Assembly (NCBI GenBank): GCA_043778625.1
Contig: JAYWFU010000128.1
Span: forward strand, 67,944 to 131,943
Length of the DNA: 64,000 bases
Source: JACMRI01 sp043778625
GTDB lineage: Bacteria > Bacteroidota > Bacteroidia > UBA4408
Direction of reading: 5' to 3'
In this document: in pieces, positions 1-8,748 of the stretch
Layout of the letters: each line of letters starts with the position of its first letter
Numbering within the stretch: the stretch's first letter is position 1
Notes under the pieces: model-generated
Databases searched by the model: none
What the model saw: the letters and a program-made list of their open reading frames with translations, nothing else
Told to the model about the DNA's origin: nothing
Position numbers and translations under genes: made by a program

Positions 1-288
1 TAAGCCTTGATAACGCTTGGTTAGCAGTTCTTCAACGGCTTTATTAGAGCTTGTTTTGGCATCGCTAATTAGCTCGCTAATGCTACCAAAGCAAGCAAAC
101 CCCGCATTGCGTGTAGTTGCACCTTGCGGTATAAAACCTCGCTCGGCTATGGCTATGTGTAACGCCTTGTTTTTTTGCTTGAGTTCAATGGCGGTAAGCA
201 TACCTACAATACCTCCACCAATTATAAGTACGTCAATATTGTTAATTAAAAAGTTTTGCTCCCAATAGCTAAATGACGTTGCACTCAT
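1..288 (-). CDS. FAD-dependent oxidoreductase, N-terminal part (cut by window edge)
   Basis: The first 96 codons are present, reading leftwards from an ATG at 288 to the window edge with no stop. Residues 18-29 form a beta strand followed by GGGIVG, the dinucleotide-binding Rossmann motif, and residues 46-50 (AIAER) fit the acidic end of the second strand that holds the FAD ribose. A later TTRNAGFACFG stretch resembles the FAD-contact loop of DAO-family amine or amino-acid oxidases. The substrate cannot be told from this fragment. No signal peptide is visible, so a cytoplasmic enzyme is likely. Confidence 0.75.
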   Translation of the reverse strand, partial: MSATSFSYWEQNFLINNIDVLIIGGGIVGMLTAIELKQKNKALHIAIAERGFIPQGATTRNAGFACFGSISELISDAKTSSNKAVEELLTKRYQGL

Positions 289-320
289 TACAAATTACTA
301 AAAATAAATTTCATGACCAC

Positions 321-1013
321 TTATTTTTTAGCTAAAGCATACGATGCCGCCAATACTTTTACTTCGTCCATTAGTCTGTTATTTTCAGCAGGCTTGTCGC
401 CGTTGTAATAGCCACGTATACAACCCTCTCTATCCACTAATATAGTTTTGGTGCTGTGTACAAAATTAGTATCTCGCATTAGTGTATCATTTTGCATCAA
501 CAAAAAATAGTTACGGGCTAAATCGTTAGCATTAGTACTTAACGGTTGTGCCAGTATCCACCACGATTTGTCGTTATGCGCTCTGTTACTATATTCAGTA
601 AGTGCTTGTGGCGTATCCTCAGTGCGGAGGCTAATACTTAGTTGTTTTACAATTTTTAGGTAATGTAGTTTTTCTTGCATACGTAGCATTTCCGATGCCT
701 TGCGAATACAATCGGTCTTGCATTGCGTGTAAAAAAAATTAACTAAATAAATATTGCCTTGCATTTCTCGGCTGTCTAACAAGCCGTTTTCTTGGTTAGT
801 AAGCTGAAACGGAGGAATGGTATAATACACCGTATCTCCTTTGTTATTAAGCGTTTTAGGGCCATAGTAAGGTAACGATTTGAATATACTCGCATCTCTA
901 TTAACGATAGGCGTGCGTATTACTACGTAGTAAAATACAAACGAAAACAGCGGCGGCACAATAAACATTACGAATATGAATAATGATTTTTTGATGGTTG
1001 ACAACTTGCTCAT
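321..1013 (-). CDS. SCO1/SenC-family thioredoxin-fold protein
   Basis: A 230-aa protein with an N-terminal membrane anchor (about residues 9-31) and a thioredoxin-like domain. The CxxxC pair (C98, C102) and a distal histidine (H186, in VHSTKTILVD) are the three copper ligands that define SCO proteins. In the family they deliver copper to the CuA site of cytochrome oxidase or act as thiol-disulfide reductases. No oxidase genes are adjacent, so the partner is unknown. The gap to the upstream oxidoreductase gene is only 32 bases, but that gene reads away from this end, so the two could be co-transcribed with this gene first. Confidence 0.85.
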   Translation of the reverse strand: MSKLSTIKKSLFIFVMFIVPPLFSFVFYYVVIRTPIVNRDASIFKSLPYYGPKTLNNKGDTVYYTIPPFQLTNQENGLLDSREMQGNIYLVNFFYTQCKTDCIRKASEMLRMQEKLHYLKIVKQLSISLRTEDTPQALTEYSNRAHNDKSWWILAQPLSTNANDLARNYFLLMQNDTLMRDTNFVHSTKTILVDREGCIRGYYNGDKPAENNRLMDEVKVLAASYALAKK

Positions 1014-1093
1014 AATTATTATTGTTTAGTTAAAAAATTAATGGTGTTAATTACGGTTAACGTAATAACGTAGTAGCTAAGTGGAGCAATATT

Positions 1094-1136
1094 AAAAAAG
1101 CTGAACAATTAGCTCTTACACTAACTGTTCAGCTTT
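1094..1136 (-). terminator. Intrinsic terminator overlapping the clpX stop
   Basis: A 16-base stem (arms 1097-1112 and 1121-1136, one mismatch) with an 8-base loop is followed, on the minus strand, by six T (1094-1099). The upstream arm encodes the last residues of ClpX and the stop codon (1116-1118) sits in the loop. This is the natural end of the clpP-clpX transcript. Confidence 0.8.
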
Positions 1137-2360
1137 AATACTTGTTTTGTTAAATTGGTCTTGTGCGTAAGCCAAGCTAACTTTATAATCTTTAGTGCCT
1201 TTTTGCGAGGGTAGGGTGTACATTAAATCAGTTAAAATATTTTCGCAAATACCACGCAAACCACGTGCACCTAATTTGTTTTCCATTGCTTTCTCCACTA
1301 TAAAATCTAGTACTTCTTTATCAAACGAAAGCGCAATGCCATCAATGGCAAATAGTTTTACGTACTGTTTTATTATTGCATTTTTAGGCTCTAACAGTAT
1401 TCGTTTTAATGCTACGGCATCTAGTTTATCTAAATTAGTAACACTAGGGAAACGCCCTACTAGCTCAGGTATTAAGCCAAACGATTTTAAGTCTTGTGGC
1501 GATACGTACTGTAAAAAATTTTCTTTGTCGTACGCATCAGCGCTTGCGCTTGCTGAATAACCTACGCTTGCTGTATTTAATCGATTGGATATTTTACGTT
1601 CGATACCATCAAAAGCACCACCCGCTACAAACAATATATTTTTGGTGTTAATTTGTATTAGTTTTTGCTCAGGGTGTTTGCGTCCGCCTTGTGGTGGCAC
1701 GCCTACTACTGAGCCTTCCAATAGCTTTAATAAAGCTTGTTGCACACCTTCGCCCGACACATCACGGGTAATAGACGGGTTGTCGCTCTTGCGGGCAATT
1801 TTATCAATTTCATCTATAAACACAATGCCACGTTCAGCAGCTTTTTCGTCAAAATCAGCTGCTTGCAACAAGCGTGATAGTATGCTCTCCACATCTTCGC
1901 CCACATAGCCTGCCTCAGTAAGCACAGTGGCATCAGCTATAGCAAAGGGTACGTTAAGCATACGTGCAATAGTTTTGGCTAACAAAGTTTTGCCTGTACC
2001 TGTTTCGCCTACTAAAATTATATTCGATTTTTCAATCTCTACATCGTCATCGTCGCCTACGGTTTTAGTTTGATTTAAACGTTTGTAATGGTTGTACACC
2101 GCCACGCTCAATAAGCGTTTGGCACGATCTTGCCCTATTACGTATTCGTCCAGTTTCTCCTTAATTTCGGTAGGTTTTACTAATTTAAGTGCATTAGCAG
2201 TAGCACCTTTCTTGGGTGGTTCCTCTTGCTTTACAATGTTATGGGCAGCTTCGGCGCACGAGTCGCATATATGACCCGTGCTACCAGCTATCATTACCTT
2301 AACTTGTGAATTATCACGTCCACAAAAACTGCATTTAGTTTTTTTGTTGTCGGTGGCCAT
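1116..2360 (-). CDS. clpX: ATP-dependent Clp protease ATP-binding subunit ClpX
   Basis: AAA+ unfoldase that feeds substrates to ClpP in the cytoplasm. The N-terminal zinc-binding domain has its four cysteines (C10, C13, C32, C35). The AAA+ core shows Walker A GETGTGKT (118-125), the GYVG pore loop (151-154), Walker B with VFIDEID (about 180-186), and a sensor-2 GARGLR near the C terminus. At 414 aa it has normal length. The ATG overlaps the clpP stop by one base (TAATG), so the two are translationally coupled in the order clpP-clpX. A terminator hairpin begins inside the last codons. Confidence 0.98.
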   Translation of the reverse strand: MATDNKKTKCSFCGRDNSQVKVMIAGSTGHICDSCAEAAHNIVKQEEPPKKGATANALKLVKPTEIKEKLDEYVIGQDRAKRLLSVAVYNHYKRLNQTKTVGDDDDVEIEKSNIILVGETGTGKTLLAKTIARMLNVPFAIADATVLTEAGYVGEDVESILSRLLQAADFDEKAAERGIVFIDEIDKIARKSDNPSITRDVSGEGVQQALLKLLEGSVVGVPPQGGRKHPEQKLIQINTKNILFVAGGAFDGIERKISNRLNTASVGYSASASADAYDKENFLQYVSPQDLKSFGLIPELVGRFPSVTNLDKLDAVALKRILLEPKNAIIKQYVKLFAIDGIALSFDKEVLDFIVEKAMENKLGARGLRGICENILTDLMYTLPSQKGTKDYKVSLAYAQDQFNKTSIKAEQLV

Positions 2361-3037
2361 TATTTTTTAACGCGTGTTAACACTTCGTCCACCATACCGT
2401 AAGCTTTTGCCTCTTCTGATGTCATCCAATAATCACGGTCGCTATCAGCCCACACTTTATCGTACGTTTGACCAGAGTGTAGTGCAATAATATCGTATAA
2501 TTCTTTCTTTAATTTTTGAATTTCGCGGGCTGTAATTTCAATATCAGTAGCTTGCCCTTGTGCGCCACCTAGTGGTTGGTGTATCATTACTCGAGAGTGT
2601 TTAAGTGCTGTACGCTTGCCCGCTTGCCCTGCACACATTAACACTGCGCCCATACTTGCGGCCATACCTGTACATATTGTAGCTACATCAGCATTAATGT
2701 ATTGCATGGTGTCGTATATGCCCAAACCTGCATATACACTGCCTCCTGGTGAGTTAATGTATATTTGAATATCTTTTTTGGCATCAGTACTTTCTAAAAA
2801 CAATAACTGCGCTTGCACAATGTTAGCTACGTAATCGTTAATGCCTGTACCCAAAAAAATAATTCTGTCCATCATCAAACGCGAAAACACGTCCATTGAT
2901 GCTACGTTAAGCTGACGCTCCTCAATAATAGTGGGCGACATATAGTCGTTGTAAACCGATGCATAACTGTGTAACGATGCGCTACTGATGCCTTTGTGTT
3001 TGGTGGCGTACTTGTAAAATTCGTCGTGTGTGTTCAT
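2360..3037 (-). CDS. clpP: ATP-dependent Clp protease proteolytic subunit ClpP
   Basis: Serine protease subunit forming the tetradecameric barrel that ClpX docks on. The triad is visible: S128 in GMAASMG, H153 in MIHQPLGG and D202 in RDYWM, with the same spacing as in the E. coli enzyme. The 225-aa product has about 30 N-terminal residues beyond the usual mature start, which fits a cleaved propeptide. It is the first gene of the clpP-clpX pair and is divergent from tig, the classic clp neighbourhood. Confidence 0.97.
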   Translation of the reverse strand: MNTHDEFYKYATKHKGISSASLHSYASVYNDYMSPTIIEERQLNVASMDVFSRLMMDRIIFLGTGINDYVANIVQAQLLFLESTDAKKDIQIYINSPGGSVYAGLGIYDTMQYINADVATICTGMAASMGAVLMCAGQAGKRTALKHSRVMIHQPLGGAQGQATDIEITAREIQKLKKELYDIIALHSGQTYDKVWADSDRDYWMTSEEAKAYGMVDEVLTRVKK

Positions 3038-3088
3038 AGTGTGTTGTTTGGTTTTATGTTAGTTATAATAGTTGGTTGAATTGTAGAT

Positions 3089-3096
3089 CAAAAGTA
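3089..3096 (-). promoter_or_regulatory. Possible -7 element for clpP-clpX
   Basis: On the minus strand the octamer TACTTTTG fits the Bacteroidota -7 consensus TAnnTTTG, 52 bases before the clpP ATG. The nearest TTG boxes lie 15 and 23 bases upstream, so the -33 spacing is not ideal. Confidence 0.35.
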
Positions 3097-3135
3097 AAAT
3101 AATAACGGGAACAATTACACAATTATTTACCTTGA

Positions 3136-3168
3136 TTTTTGATGTAAATAGTATTAATGTTATGTTTG
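3136..3168 (+). promoter_or_regulatory. Bacteroidota-type promoter for tig
   Basis: TTTTTG (3136-3141) and TATGTTTG (3161-3168) are separated by 19 bases, matching the TTTG-N19..21-TAnnTTTG promoter recognised by the Bacteroidota primary sigma factor. It lies 41 bases before the tig start. Confidence 0.65.
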
Positions 3169-3209
3169 CACATCGTAAAACTAACCTAACCTAACTAGCC
3201 ACACACATA

Positions 3210-4565
3210 ATGGAAATTACACAAGAAAACCCTGATGCGTTAAACGCAATTATTAAAGTAAAAATAACGGAGCGCGACTACCAACCACAGGTGGATAAAG
3301 CGTTGAAAGAAGCTGCTAAAAAAATGACTATGCCAGGTTTTAGGCCAGGTACCGTGCCCGTAGCTATGGTTAAAAAAACGCACGGGCGTTACATTTTATT
3401 AGAGGTGTTGAATAAATTAATTAACGGGCAATTATCAAACCACTTAGTAAGTAACAAATTACAAGTGCTAGGGCAACCATTACCAAAGGCTGACGACGTT
3501 ATAGATATTGAAAAAGGCGGTAACTTATACTTTACCTACGAGGTGGGTATTGCCCCTCAAATTGAAGTAAACTTTGCTAACGTTGCTCCTGCTAATTACT
3601 ATACCGTAAAGGTGGATGAAGATTTATTGAATAAATACAAAAACGATGTGTCGCGCCGCAATGGTAAGTACGAAAGCCCCGACACCGTTGGTGCTAACGA
3701 CCTTGTGTACATTGACCTTGTGGAACTTGATGCCGATGGTGGTGTGAAAGTAGGCGGTATATTTCAACAATCGACCTTAGCAGTGGATATGATTAATAGC
3801 GAAGCATTTAAAGCCGAATTAATTGGTAAAACTAAAGATGAAGTAGTAAAAGCTAACGCAAAAGATTTGGCTAGTAGCTCAATAGATTTGGCCAGTATGC
3901 TTAACATGGATAAGGCAGCTGCGGAGCAAGTTACGAGCGATTTTAATGTTAAAATTGGCACAATTAGCCGTGTAATGCCTGCTGAACTTAACCAAGATTT
4001 TTATACCCAAATGTATGGCGAAGGAGTCGTAAATAACGAAGCCGAATTTAATGCTAAAATAACTGAAGAGCTTGCTGGTATGTTTAGTAATGATAGCGAC
4101 CGCAGACTACGCTACGAAATTCAATCGCAGTTGATAAACACTATTAACCCTAACTTGCCCGATGCGTTTTTAAAACGTTGGATACTAGAAAGTAATACTA
4201 AAGAAAAACAAGTAACGCCTGAACAAATAGAAAAGGAATATCCTAACTACGCTAAGTCGTTAAAAGCCCAATTAATTGAAGGAAAAATAATGAATGAATA
4301 CAAAATTAGTTTGGACAAAAACGAACTATTAAGTGTAACCAAACAATTAGTTAGAGACCAATACTTTAAAAATTCTACTGAAAAAGTTGAAGATAGTTTC
4401 CTAACCGAAACCGCCAATAAAATATTAGAAAAAGAAGAGGAATACCGCCGTGTAGCGGATATGGTACTTGATAGAAAGTTAGTAGCCTTGTACAAAGAGA
4501 AATTTCAATTAACTACTACTGAATTATCATACAACGACTTTGTTAAAAAAATGAACGAAGAATAA
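3210..4565 (+). CDS. tig: Trigger factor (ribosome-associated chaperone)
   Basis: Binds ribosomal protein L23 at the peptide exit and shields nascent chains. The ribosome-binding domain carries the signature GFRPGTVP (43-50). A middle region of about 100 residues occupies the place of the FKBP-type PPIase domain but is diverged, as is usual for Bacteroidota trigger factors. The rest is the helical substrate-binding C-terminal domain rich in K and E. The 451-aa length is normal. It is divergent from clpP-clpX and ends in a strong terminator. Confidence 0.93.
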   Translation: MEITQENPDALNAIIKVKITERDYQPQVDKALKEAAKKMTMPGFRPGTVPVAMVKKTHGRYILLEVLNKLINGQLSNHLVSNKLQVLGQPLPKADDVIDIEKGGNLYFTYEVGIAPQIEVNFANVAPANYYTVKVDEDLLNKYKNDVSRRNGKYESPDTVGANDLVYIDLVELDADGGVKVGGIFQQSTLAVDMINSEAFKAELIGKTKDEVVKANAKDLASSSIDLASMLNMDKAAAEQVTSDFNVKIGTISRVMPAELNQDFYTQMYGEGVVNNEAEFNAKITEELAGMFSNDSDRRLRYEIQSQLINTINPNLPDAFLKRWILESNTKEKQVTPEQIEKEYPNYAKSLKAQLIEGKIMNEYKISLDKNELLSVTKQLVRDQYFKNSTEKVEDSFLTETANKILEKEEEYRRVADMVLDRKLVALYKEKFQLTTTELSYNDFVKKMNEE

Positions 4566-4583
4566 TTGTGTAATATGCGTAAC

Positions 4584-4621
4584 AAAAAAGCACTTAACTA
4601 AATTAGTTAAGTGCTTTTTTT
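4584..4621 (+). terminator. Intrinsic terminator after tig
   Basis: A perfect 17-base stem (4584-4600 and 4604-4620) with a 3-base loop, rich in A on the left and T on the right. It lies 19 bases after the tig stop and could work in both directions. Confidence 0.9.
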
Positions 4622-4636
4622 GTTTTAATGTGTTTT

Positions 4637-4735
4637 TTAAAATACTTTGTAAATGAGTACTAGAATGCTATCGCTAACTGAGGCTTGCACAAATAACATA
4701 TGCAACATAACAATTAACAAAAATACAATTTTCAT
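4637..4735 (-). CDS. Possible 32-aa hydrophobic peptide
   Basis: A short ORF starts 13 bases after the stop of the RNA methyltransferase and would encode one mostly hydrophobic segment beginning MKIVFLLIV, ending with IYKVF. GAGGG stands just before the ATG. It is either a membrane or leader peptide or chance. I know no homologue, and the low-complexity AT-rich sequence makes a chance ORF quite possible. Confidence 0.25.
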   Translation of the reverse strand: MKIVFLLIVMLHMLFVQASVSDSILVLIYKVF

Positions 4736-4747
4736 ACCCTCAATTAT

Positions 4748-5269
4748 CTAACTATTAACTACGCTGTACAACGCCACTGACGTGGCCGTGGCCACATTCA
4801 TACTATGGCTCATGCCCATCATAGGTATGTGCAACACTACGTGCGCCATTGCCAATGCCTCGGTGCTCATTCCTTTTTCTTCGCTACCCATTATTACTAC
4901 TACTTTATCCAAGTGTTTAAAACTCATTTCGTTGAGCGGTAGGCTGTTAGTGGCTAGTTCAATAGCTACAATATGGTAGCCGTCGTTACGTAATTTTTGC
5001 AACACACCCACGGTATCGGAGTTAAACTCGTGGTCAATGTATTTGTGCGTATTACGCGATGCCCTGTGTACCTTGGTAGTAAGGTGTTGTAGCATGTGGC
5101 CTACCATGTATATTTTTCTAATGCCAAAGTTATCGCTTAGCCTAAATATCATACCTATGTTACCAGGGTCGTTAAGAGTTTCTACCACTACCACTACCTC
5201 TTTTTGATGTAATACCACACGACGTTCGGCGTAGGTTATTTGGCGCGGATTAGCTATGTATTGATTCAT
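4748..5269 (-). CDS. TrmH/SpoU-family RNA 2'-O-methyltransferase
   Basis: A 173-aa SPOUT enzyme. The three family motifs are present: motif 1 in NDPGNIGMIFRLSDNFGI, motif 2 in VIMGSEEKGMS, and motif 3 in IPMMGMSHSMNVATAT, which together form the trefoil-knot SAM site. Family members methylate ribose in tRNA (for example G18) or rRNA; the target base cannot be read from the sequence. The start overlaps the 3' end of the aminotransferase gene by 20 bases, so the two genes form one transcript. Confidence 0.88.
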   Translation of the reverse strand: MNQYIANPRQITYAERRVVLHQKEVVVVVETLNDPGNIGMIFRLSDNFGIRKIYMVGHMLQHLTTKVHRASRNTHKYIDHEFNSDTVGVLQKLRNDGYHIVAIELATNSLPLNEMSFKHLDKVVVIMGSEEKGMSTEALAMAHVVLHIPMMGMSHSMNVATATSVALYSVVNS

Positions 5270-6359
5270 TTAAAGCGAGTGTTATATTATGTAGTCCTTG
5301 TTCAAATTCGGTTTCAGTAGGCCAACCAAAGCCTATGCGCATGTAGGTGTCGGGCATTTCAAACCAATGGCCTGCACCTATCATAGTGGCATATTTATTT
5401 ACCAGTATGGTATAAAATTGCTCTATATTCACATTGGCTGTAATGCAGGCAAAACAAACCGTTCCGCCTTGTGGCACTACACATTTAATACGTTTACTTT
5501 CGGTGGCTAACCACGTTTTAAGCACTTCAAAATTATGCATATAACGTTGTTGTATAGGTGCATAATACGCTTGCTTATTAAGCATGAATTGATACGCTAC
5601 CTCTTCGTCCAACGCTGAATTACAAATAAATATTTGCTCCTTAGCCGCTAAAAACTTTTCCATTAACGGTTTGTCTTGCGTAATAAGCCAACCTAGCCTA
5701 ATACCAGGTAAACCAAAGGCTTTAGATACCGACGACACACTAATAACTTTATTATTTAAAGTAGCTGCCAAAGGTTGCTTAACCGTAAAATTCAAATCGC
5801 GATAGGTTTCGTCCACCAACAAATATACGTTATGTTCTTCAGCTATTTTTACTAACTCGTCTATCTCATGTTGTGCAAGCACTACGCCCGTAGGATTATG
5901 AGGGTTAGTTACGCTTATGTATTTAGTGTTAGGTTTTATAGCTTTGATAATTTCGTTGCGATTAATTTTCCAATTATCATCAATATTCAAATCAATAAAC
6001 GAAATATGGCAACCTATGGCACGTGGCGTTTCAATATTGGTGGCATAGTTGGGGCGCACTACTATTAGGTGGTCGTCTTTGCTGAGTAGTGTGGTACTAA
6101 TAATAAATAATGCCGAAGCCGCACCCACGGTAAGTAGTACATCGTTTTGCTGTAATTGCTTATAATCATTAATTATTAAGTTACGCAGTTCGGGCTTACC
6201 ATAATGGTCGGTATAGCACAGTACTAAATCGTTAATGTTAATATTAAGGTTTTTGAATACTTGATCGCTTACGCTACTCTCAGCAAGGTTGTGTTTAATG
6301 GTATTGTAGCCCAACTGCTCAGGCGATTCCATTTCTATTGGCATTCGTTTGTAGTTCAT
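5250..6359 (-). CDS. PLP-dependent class I/II aminotransferase
   Basis: Fold-type I aminotransferase of 369 aa. Visible signatures are NPHNPTG (152-158), DETY (183-186) and the Schiff-base lysine K213 in SVSSVSKAFGLPG, followed by GIRLGW, which holds the phosphate-binding arginine. The substrate is not clear; no biosynthetic neighbours point to one amino acid. It is the first gene of a pair with the SpoU methyltransferase and is divergent from the outer-membrane protein gene at 6466. A TAAATTTG element on the minus strand (6389-6396) may be its -7 box. Confidence 0.88.
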   Translation of the reverse strand: MNYKRMPIEMESPEQLGYNTIKHNLAESSVSDQVFKNLNININDLVLCYTDHYGKPELRNLIINDYKQLQQNDVLLTVGAASALFIISTTLLSKDDHLIVVRPNYATNIETPRAIGCHISFIDLNIDDNWKINRNEIIKAIKPNTKYISVTNPHNPTGVVLAQHEIDELVKIAEEHNVYLLVDETYRDLNFTVKQPLAATLNNKVISVSSVSKAFGLPGIRLGWLITQDKPLMEKFLAAKEQIFICNSALDEEVAYQFMLNKQAYYAPIQQRYMHNFEVLKTWLATESKRIKCVVPQGGTVCFACITANVNIEQFYTILVNKYATMIGAGHWFEMPDTYMRIGFGWPTETEFEQGLHNITLALNESIHS

Positions 6360-6465
6360 AATTATATTAGTGAAGTAATATGTTTTTTCAAATTTACTTA
6401 AAAAAAATCTTATATTAAATTCTACAATTATTTTACACTAAAATACACCTTTCAATCCTAATAGA

Positions 6466-7179
6466 ATGTACTTTTATAGTATGAAAAAAATAACACTATT
6501 ATTTATATGCGTTGCTAATATCACTTTTGCACAACAATTTAACGCAGGCATAGTTACAGGTATTGCAGGTACTCAGGTAGAGGGCGATGGCTTAGGCGGT
6601 TTTCATAAAGGCGGTGCTGTGGCTGGTGTGTGGTTAAATTTGCCTTTACCTAACAAAAATTTTGCATTACAGGTAGAGATGCACTATACTGGCAAGGGTG
6701 CTAAAACGCCCACACGACCACTGTTTCAAGACAGTGCCGCTAAGGGAAACCAAGGCTTTAACTATTTTTATTTAATGCGTTTACATTATATTGATGTACC
6801 GTTTTTGCTACAGTACCACAACAAAAAATTTACTTACGAAATTGGTACTGGTATTGGTTTTTTGGCTAGTGCACATATTTTTGATACCTATGGCGAACTG
6901 CAAGAAGGTGCGCAGGGTAGCCCACAACATGATCCTTTTAAACGCTACGATTGGACAACTGCCCTAGGCATAACCTATGCCATGAACGACCACTGGCAAG
7001 GCAGTTGGCGGTTATGTAATAGCATAACTCCCATACGTACTTATGCTGTAAACCTAGCTCGTACCCAAGCTTTTGGAGGTTGGGGACAATACAATACCGT
7101 TATGGAATTTACACTCCGTTATTCATTTAACAAACTTATTCGCAACACTACTATACCCACATTAATACCCGCTAAATAA
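6466..7179 (+). CDS. Outer-membrane beta-barrel protein
   Basis: The likely start is the second ATG (6481), which gives a clean signal peptide MKKITLLFICVANITFAQ. The mature part alternates hydrophobic and polar residues with many G, Y, F and N, opening with FNAGIVTGIAGTQVEG, the usual first strands of the PorT/OMP_b-brl_2 type small barrels of Bacteroidota. The chain has a barrel-like strand near residues 218-226 (VMEFTLRYSF) followed by about 12 extra residues. No function is assigned to this family beyond outer-membrane location. ubiX follows with no gap. Confidence 0.7.
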   Translation: MYFYSMKKITLLFICVANITFAQQFNAGIVTGIAGTQVEGDGLGGFHKGGAVAGVWLNLPLPNKNFALQVEMHYTGKGAKTPTRPLFQDSAAKGNQGFNYFYLMRLHYIDVPFLLQYHNKKFTYEIGTGIGFLASAHIFDTYGELQEGAQGSPQHDPFKRYDWTTALGITYAMNDHWQGSWRLCNSITPIRTYAVNLARTQAFGGWGQYNTVMEFTLRYSFNKLIRNTTIPTLIPAK

Positions 7180-7749
7180 ATGAATGCTCCCAAAATAGTA
7201 GTGGCCATAACAGGCGCTAGTGGTGCTATATACGCACAATTATTATTACAAAAATTACAGCAGCTGCAACATACTAACCAAGTACAAGCGGTAGGAATTA
7301 TAATGAGTAAAAACGCTAAAGATGTGTGGGAGTACGAATTGGGTAATACCAATTACGATACATTTCCATTTACGTTTTACGACAAAACAAATTTCATGGC
7401 GCCGTTTGCTAGTGGTAGTGCAGGTTACACCACTATGATAGTGTGCCCCTGCAGCATGGGTACGTTGGCACGCATAGCCCACGGCATAAGCGACGACTTA
7501 ATAACACGTGCGGCCGATGTAATACTTAAAGAGCGTCGTAAACTAATACTACTAGCGCGCGAAACACCGCTAAACCTAATACACATTAACAATATGAAAA
7601 CCGTAACCGAAGCAGGAGCTATTGTATGCCCCGCTACGCCTAGTTTTTATAGCAAACCACAAACCATAACTGAAGTTGCACTAACAGTGGTAGATAGAGT
7701 TATGAGCCTAGCAGGCTTGCCTAACGTGGCATACACATGGGGCGAATAA
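7180..7749 (+). CDS. ubiX: UbiX-family flavin prenyltransferase
   Basis: Makes prenylated FMN, the cofactor of UbiD-type decarboxylases. The N terminus VVAITGASGAIYA is the FMN-binding flavoprotein motif; VCPCSMGTLARIAHG and RRKLILLARETPLNLIHINN are conserved blocks contacting FMN and dimethylallyl phosphate. Length (189 aa) is normal. The ATG follows the preceding stop directly. No ubiD-like gene is in the window, so the partner must be elsewhere. It is convergent with the polyprenyl synthase gene 23 bases away. Confidence 0.93.
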   Translation: MNAPKIVVAITGASGAIYAQLLLQKLQQLQHTNQVQAVGIIMSKNAKDVWEYELGNTNYDTFPFTFYDKTNFMAPFASGSAGYTTMIVCPCSMGTLARIAHGISDDLITRAADVILKERRKLILLARETPLNLIHINNMKTVTEAGAIVCPATPSFYSKPQTITEVALTVVDRVMSLAGLPNVAYTWGE

Positions 7750-7772
7750 AATTTTAAATTAGTATTAGTTAC

Positions 7773-8747
7773 TTACTGCGTACGCTGCATTAACTGTGCA
7801 GCTAGTTGCAATAATTCGTGCTTACGCTCAAGGGCTACAGGTATGGTGCTAAGGTGTTGTAATGCTTTGTTGTAGTACATATCCATTTCGGCTTCGGCAA
7901 GCTTACGTACGTTAAGGTAATCGTATACTTCGGTTACAGCTTTTATTTTTTCGGTAGGATTGTAGTTGGTAGTTTGTGTCCATTGTTGCAATACCTCTAA
8001 CTGATATTTGTGCGCTACCTGCAACGATTTTAATAACAGGTATGTTTTTTTGTTAGCTAGTATATCCCCACCTACTTGTTTACCAAAGGTTTCAGGGTTA
8101 CCGTACACATCTAATATATCGTCTTGTAGCTGAAATGCAATACCTAAATACTCTCCAAATTTATACAACGCTTGCGCATCTTCCTCTACCGCTCCGCCTA
8201 TGTAAGCTCCTATCTTTAGGCTTGCACCCAATAGTACAGCGGTTTTAAGCCGTATCATATTAATGTATTGCGGAATAGACACCGTGTTTTGTGTTTCAAA
8301 ATTCATATCTAACTGCTGTCCTTCGCATACCTCAAGAGCTGTAGCATTAAATGTAGTTAGGCATTGTGTAAGCACAGCACTAGGCGCACACATCATCAGT
8401 TGCATTGATTTTACAAACAACGCATCGCCACTAAGTATGGCTATGTTAGTATTCCATTTTTCGTGCACGGTGGCTTTGTTGCGGCGTAGCGGTGCATTAT
8501 CCATAATATCATCGTGCAATAACGTAAAGTTATGAAAACACTCAATAGCCATAGCTGGTTTAAGTGCAGAAGTAACATCGTTAGTAAACAGCTGGCTACC
8601 CAACAATACCAATAGCGGGCGGGTGCGCTTGCCACCAAGGCTAACAATGTAGCGCATGGGTTCGTACAAATTATCAGGCTTGCCCTTTAGTTCAAGCGTA
8701 GTTATTTCGTGTTCAATTAATGCACTAAGTTCGGTGGCAGTACCCAT
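7773..8747 (-). CDS. Polyprenyl (isoprenyl) diphosphate synthase
   Basis: Trans-prenyl transferase extending allylic diphosphates with IPP. Both Mg-binding aspartate-rich motifs are present: DDIMD (79-83) in LLHDDIMDNAPLRRNK and DDILD (209-213) in QLQDDILDVYGN. SLGGKRTRP (36-44) is the IPP-binding motif. The chain-length residues before the first motif (CFHNFTLLHDD) do not allow a firm choice between farnesyl, geranylgeranyl or longer products. The start lies one base from the epimerase stop, so both are in one operon. Confidence 0.92.
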   Translation of the reverse strand: MGTATELSALIEHEITTLELKGKPDNLYEPMRYIVSLGGKRTRPLLVLLGSQLFTNDVTSALKPAMAIECFHNFTLLHDDIMDNAPLRRNKATVHEKWNTNIAILSGDALFVKSMQLMMCAPSAVLTQCLTTFNATALEVCEGQQLDMNFETQNTVSIPQYINMIRLKTAVLLGASLKIGAYIGGAVEEDAQALYKFGEYLGIAFQLQDDILDVYGNPETFGKQVGGDILANKKTYLLLKSLQVAHKYQLEVLQQWTQTTNYNPTEKIKAVTEVYDYLNVRKLAEAEMDMYYNKALQHLSTIPVALERKHELLQLAAQLMQRTQ

Positions 8748-8748
8748 A

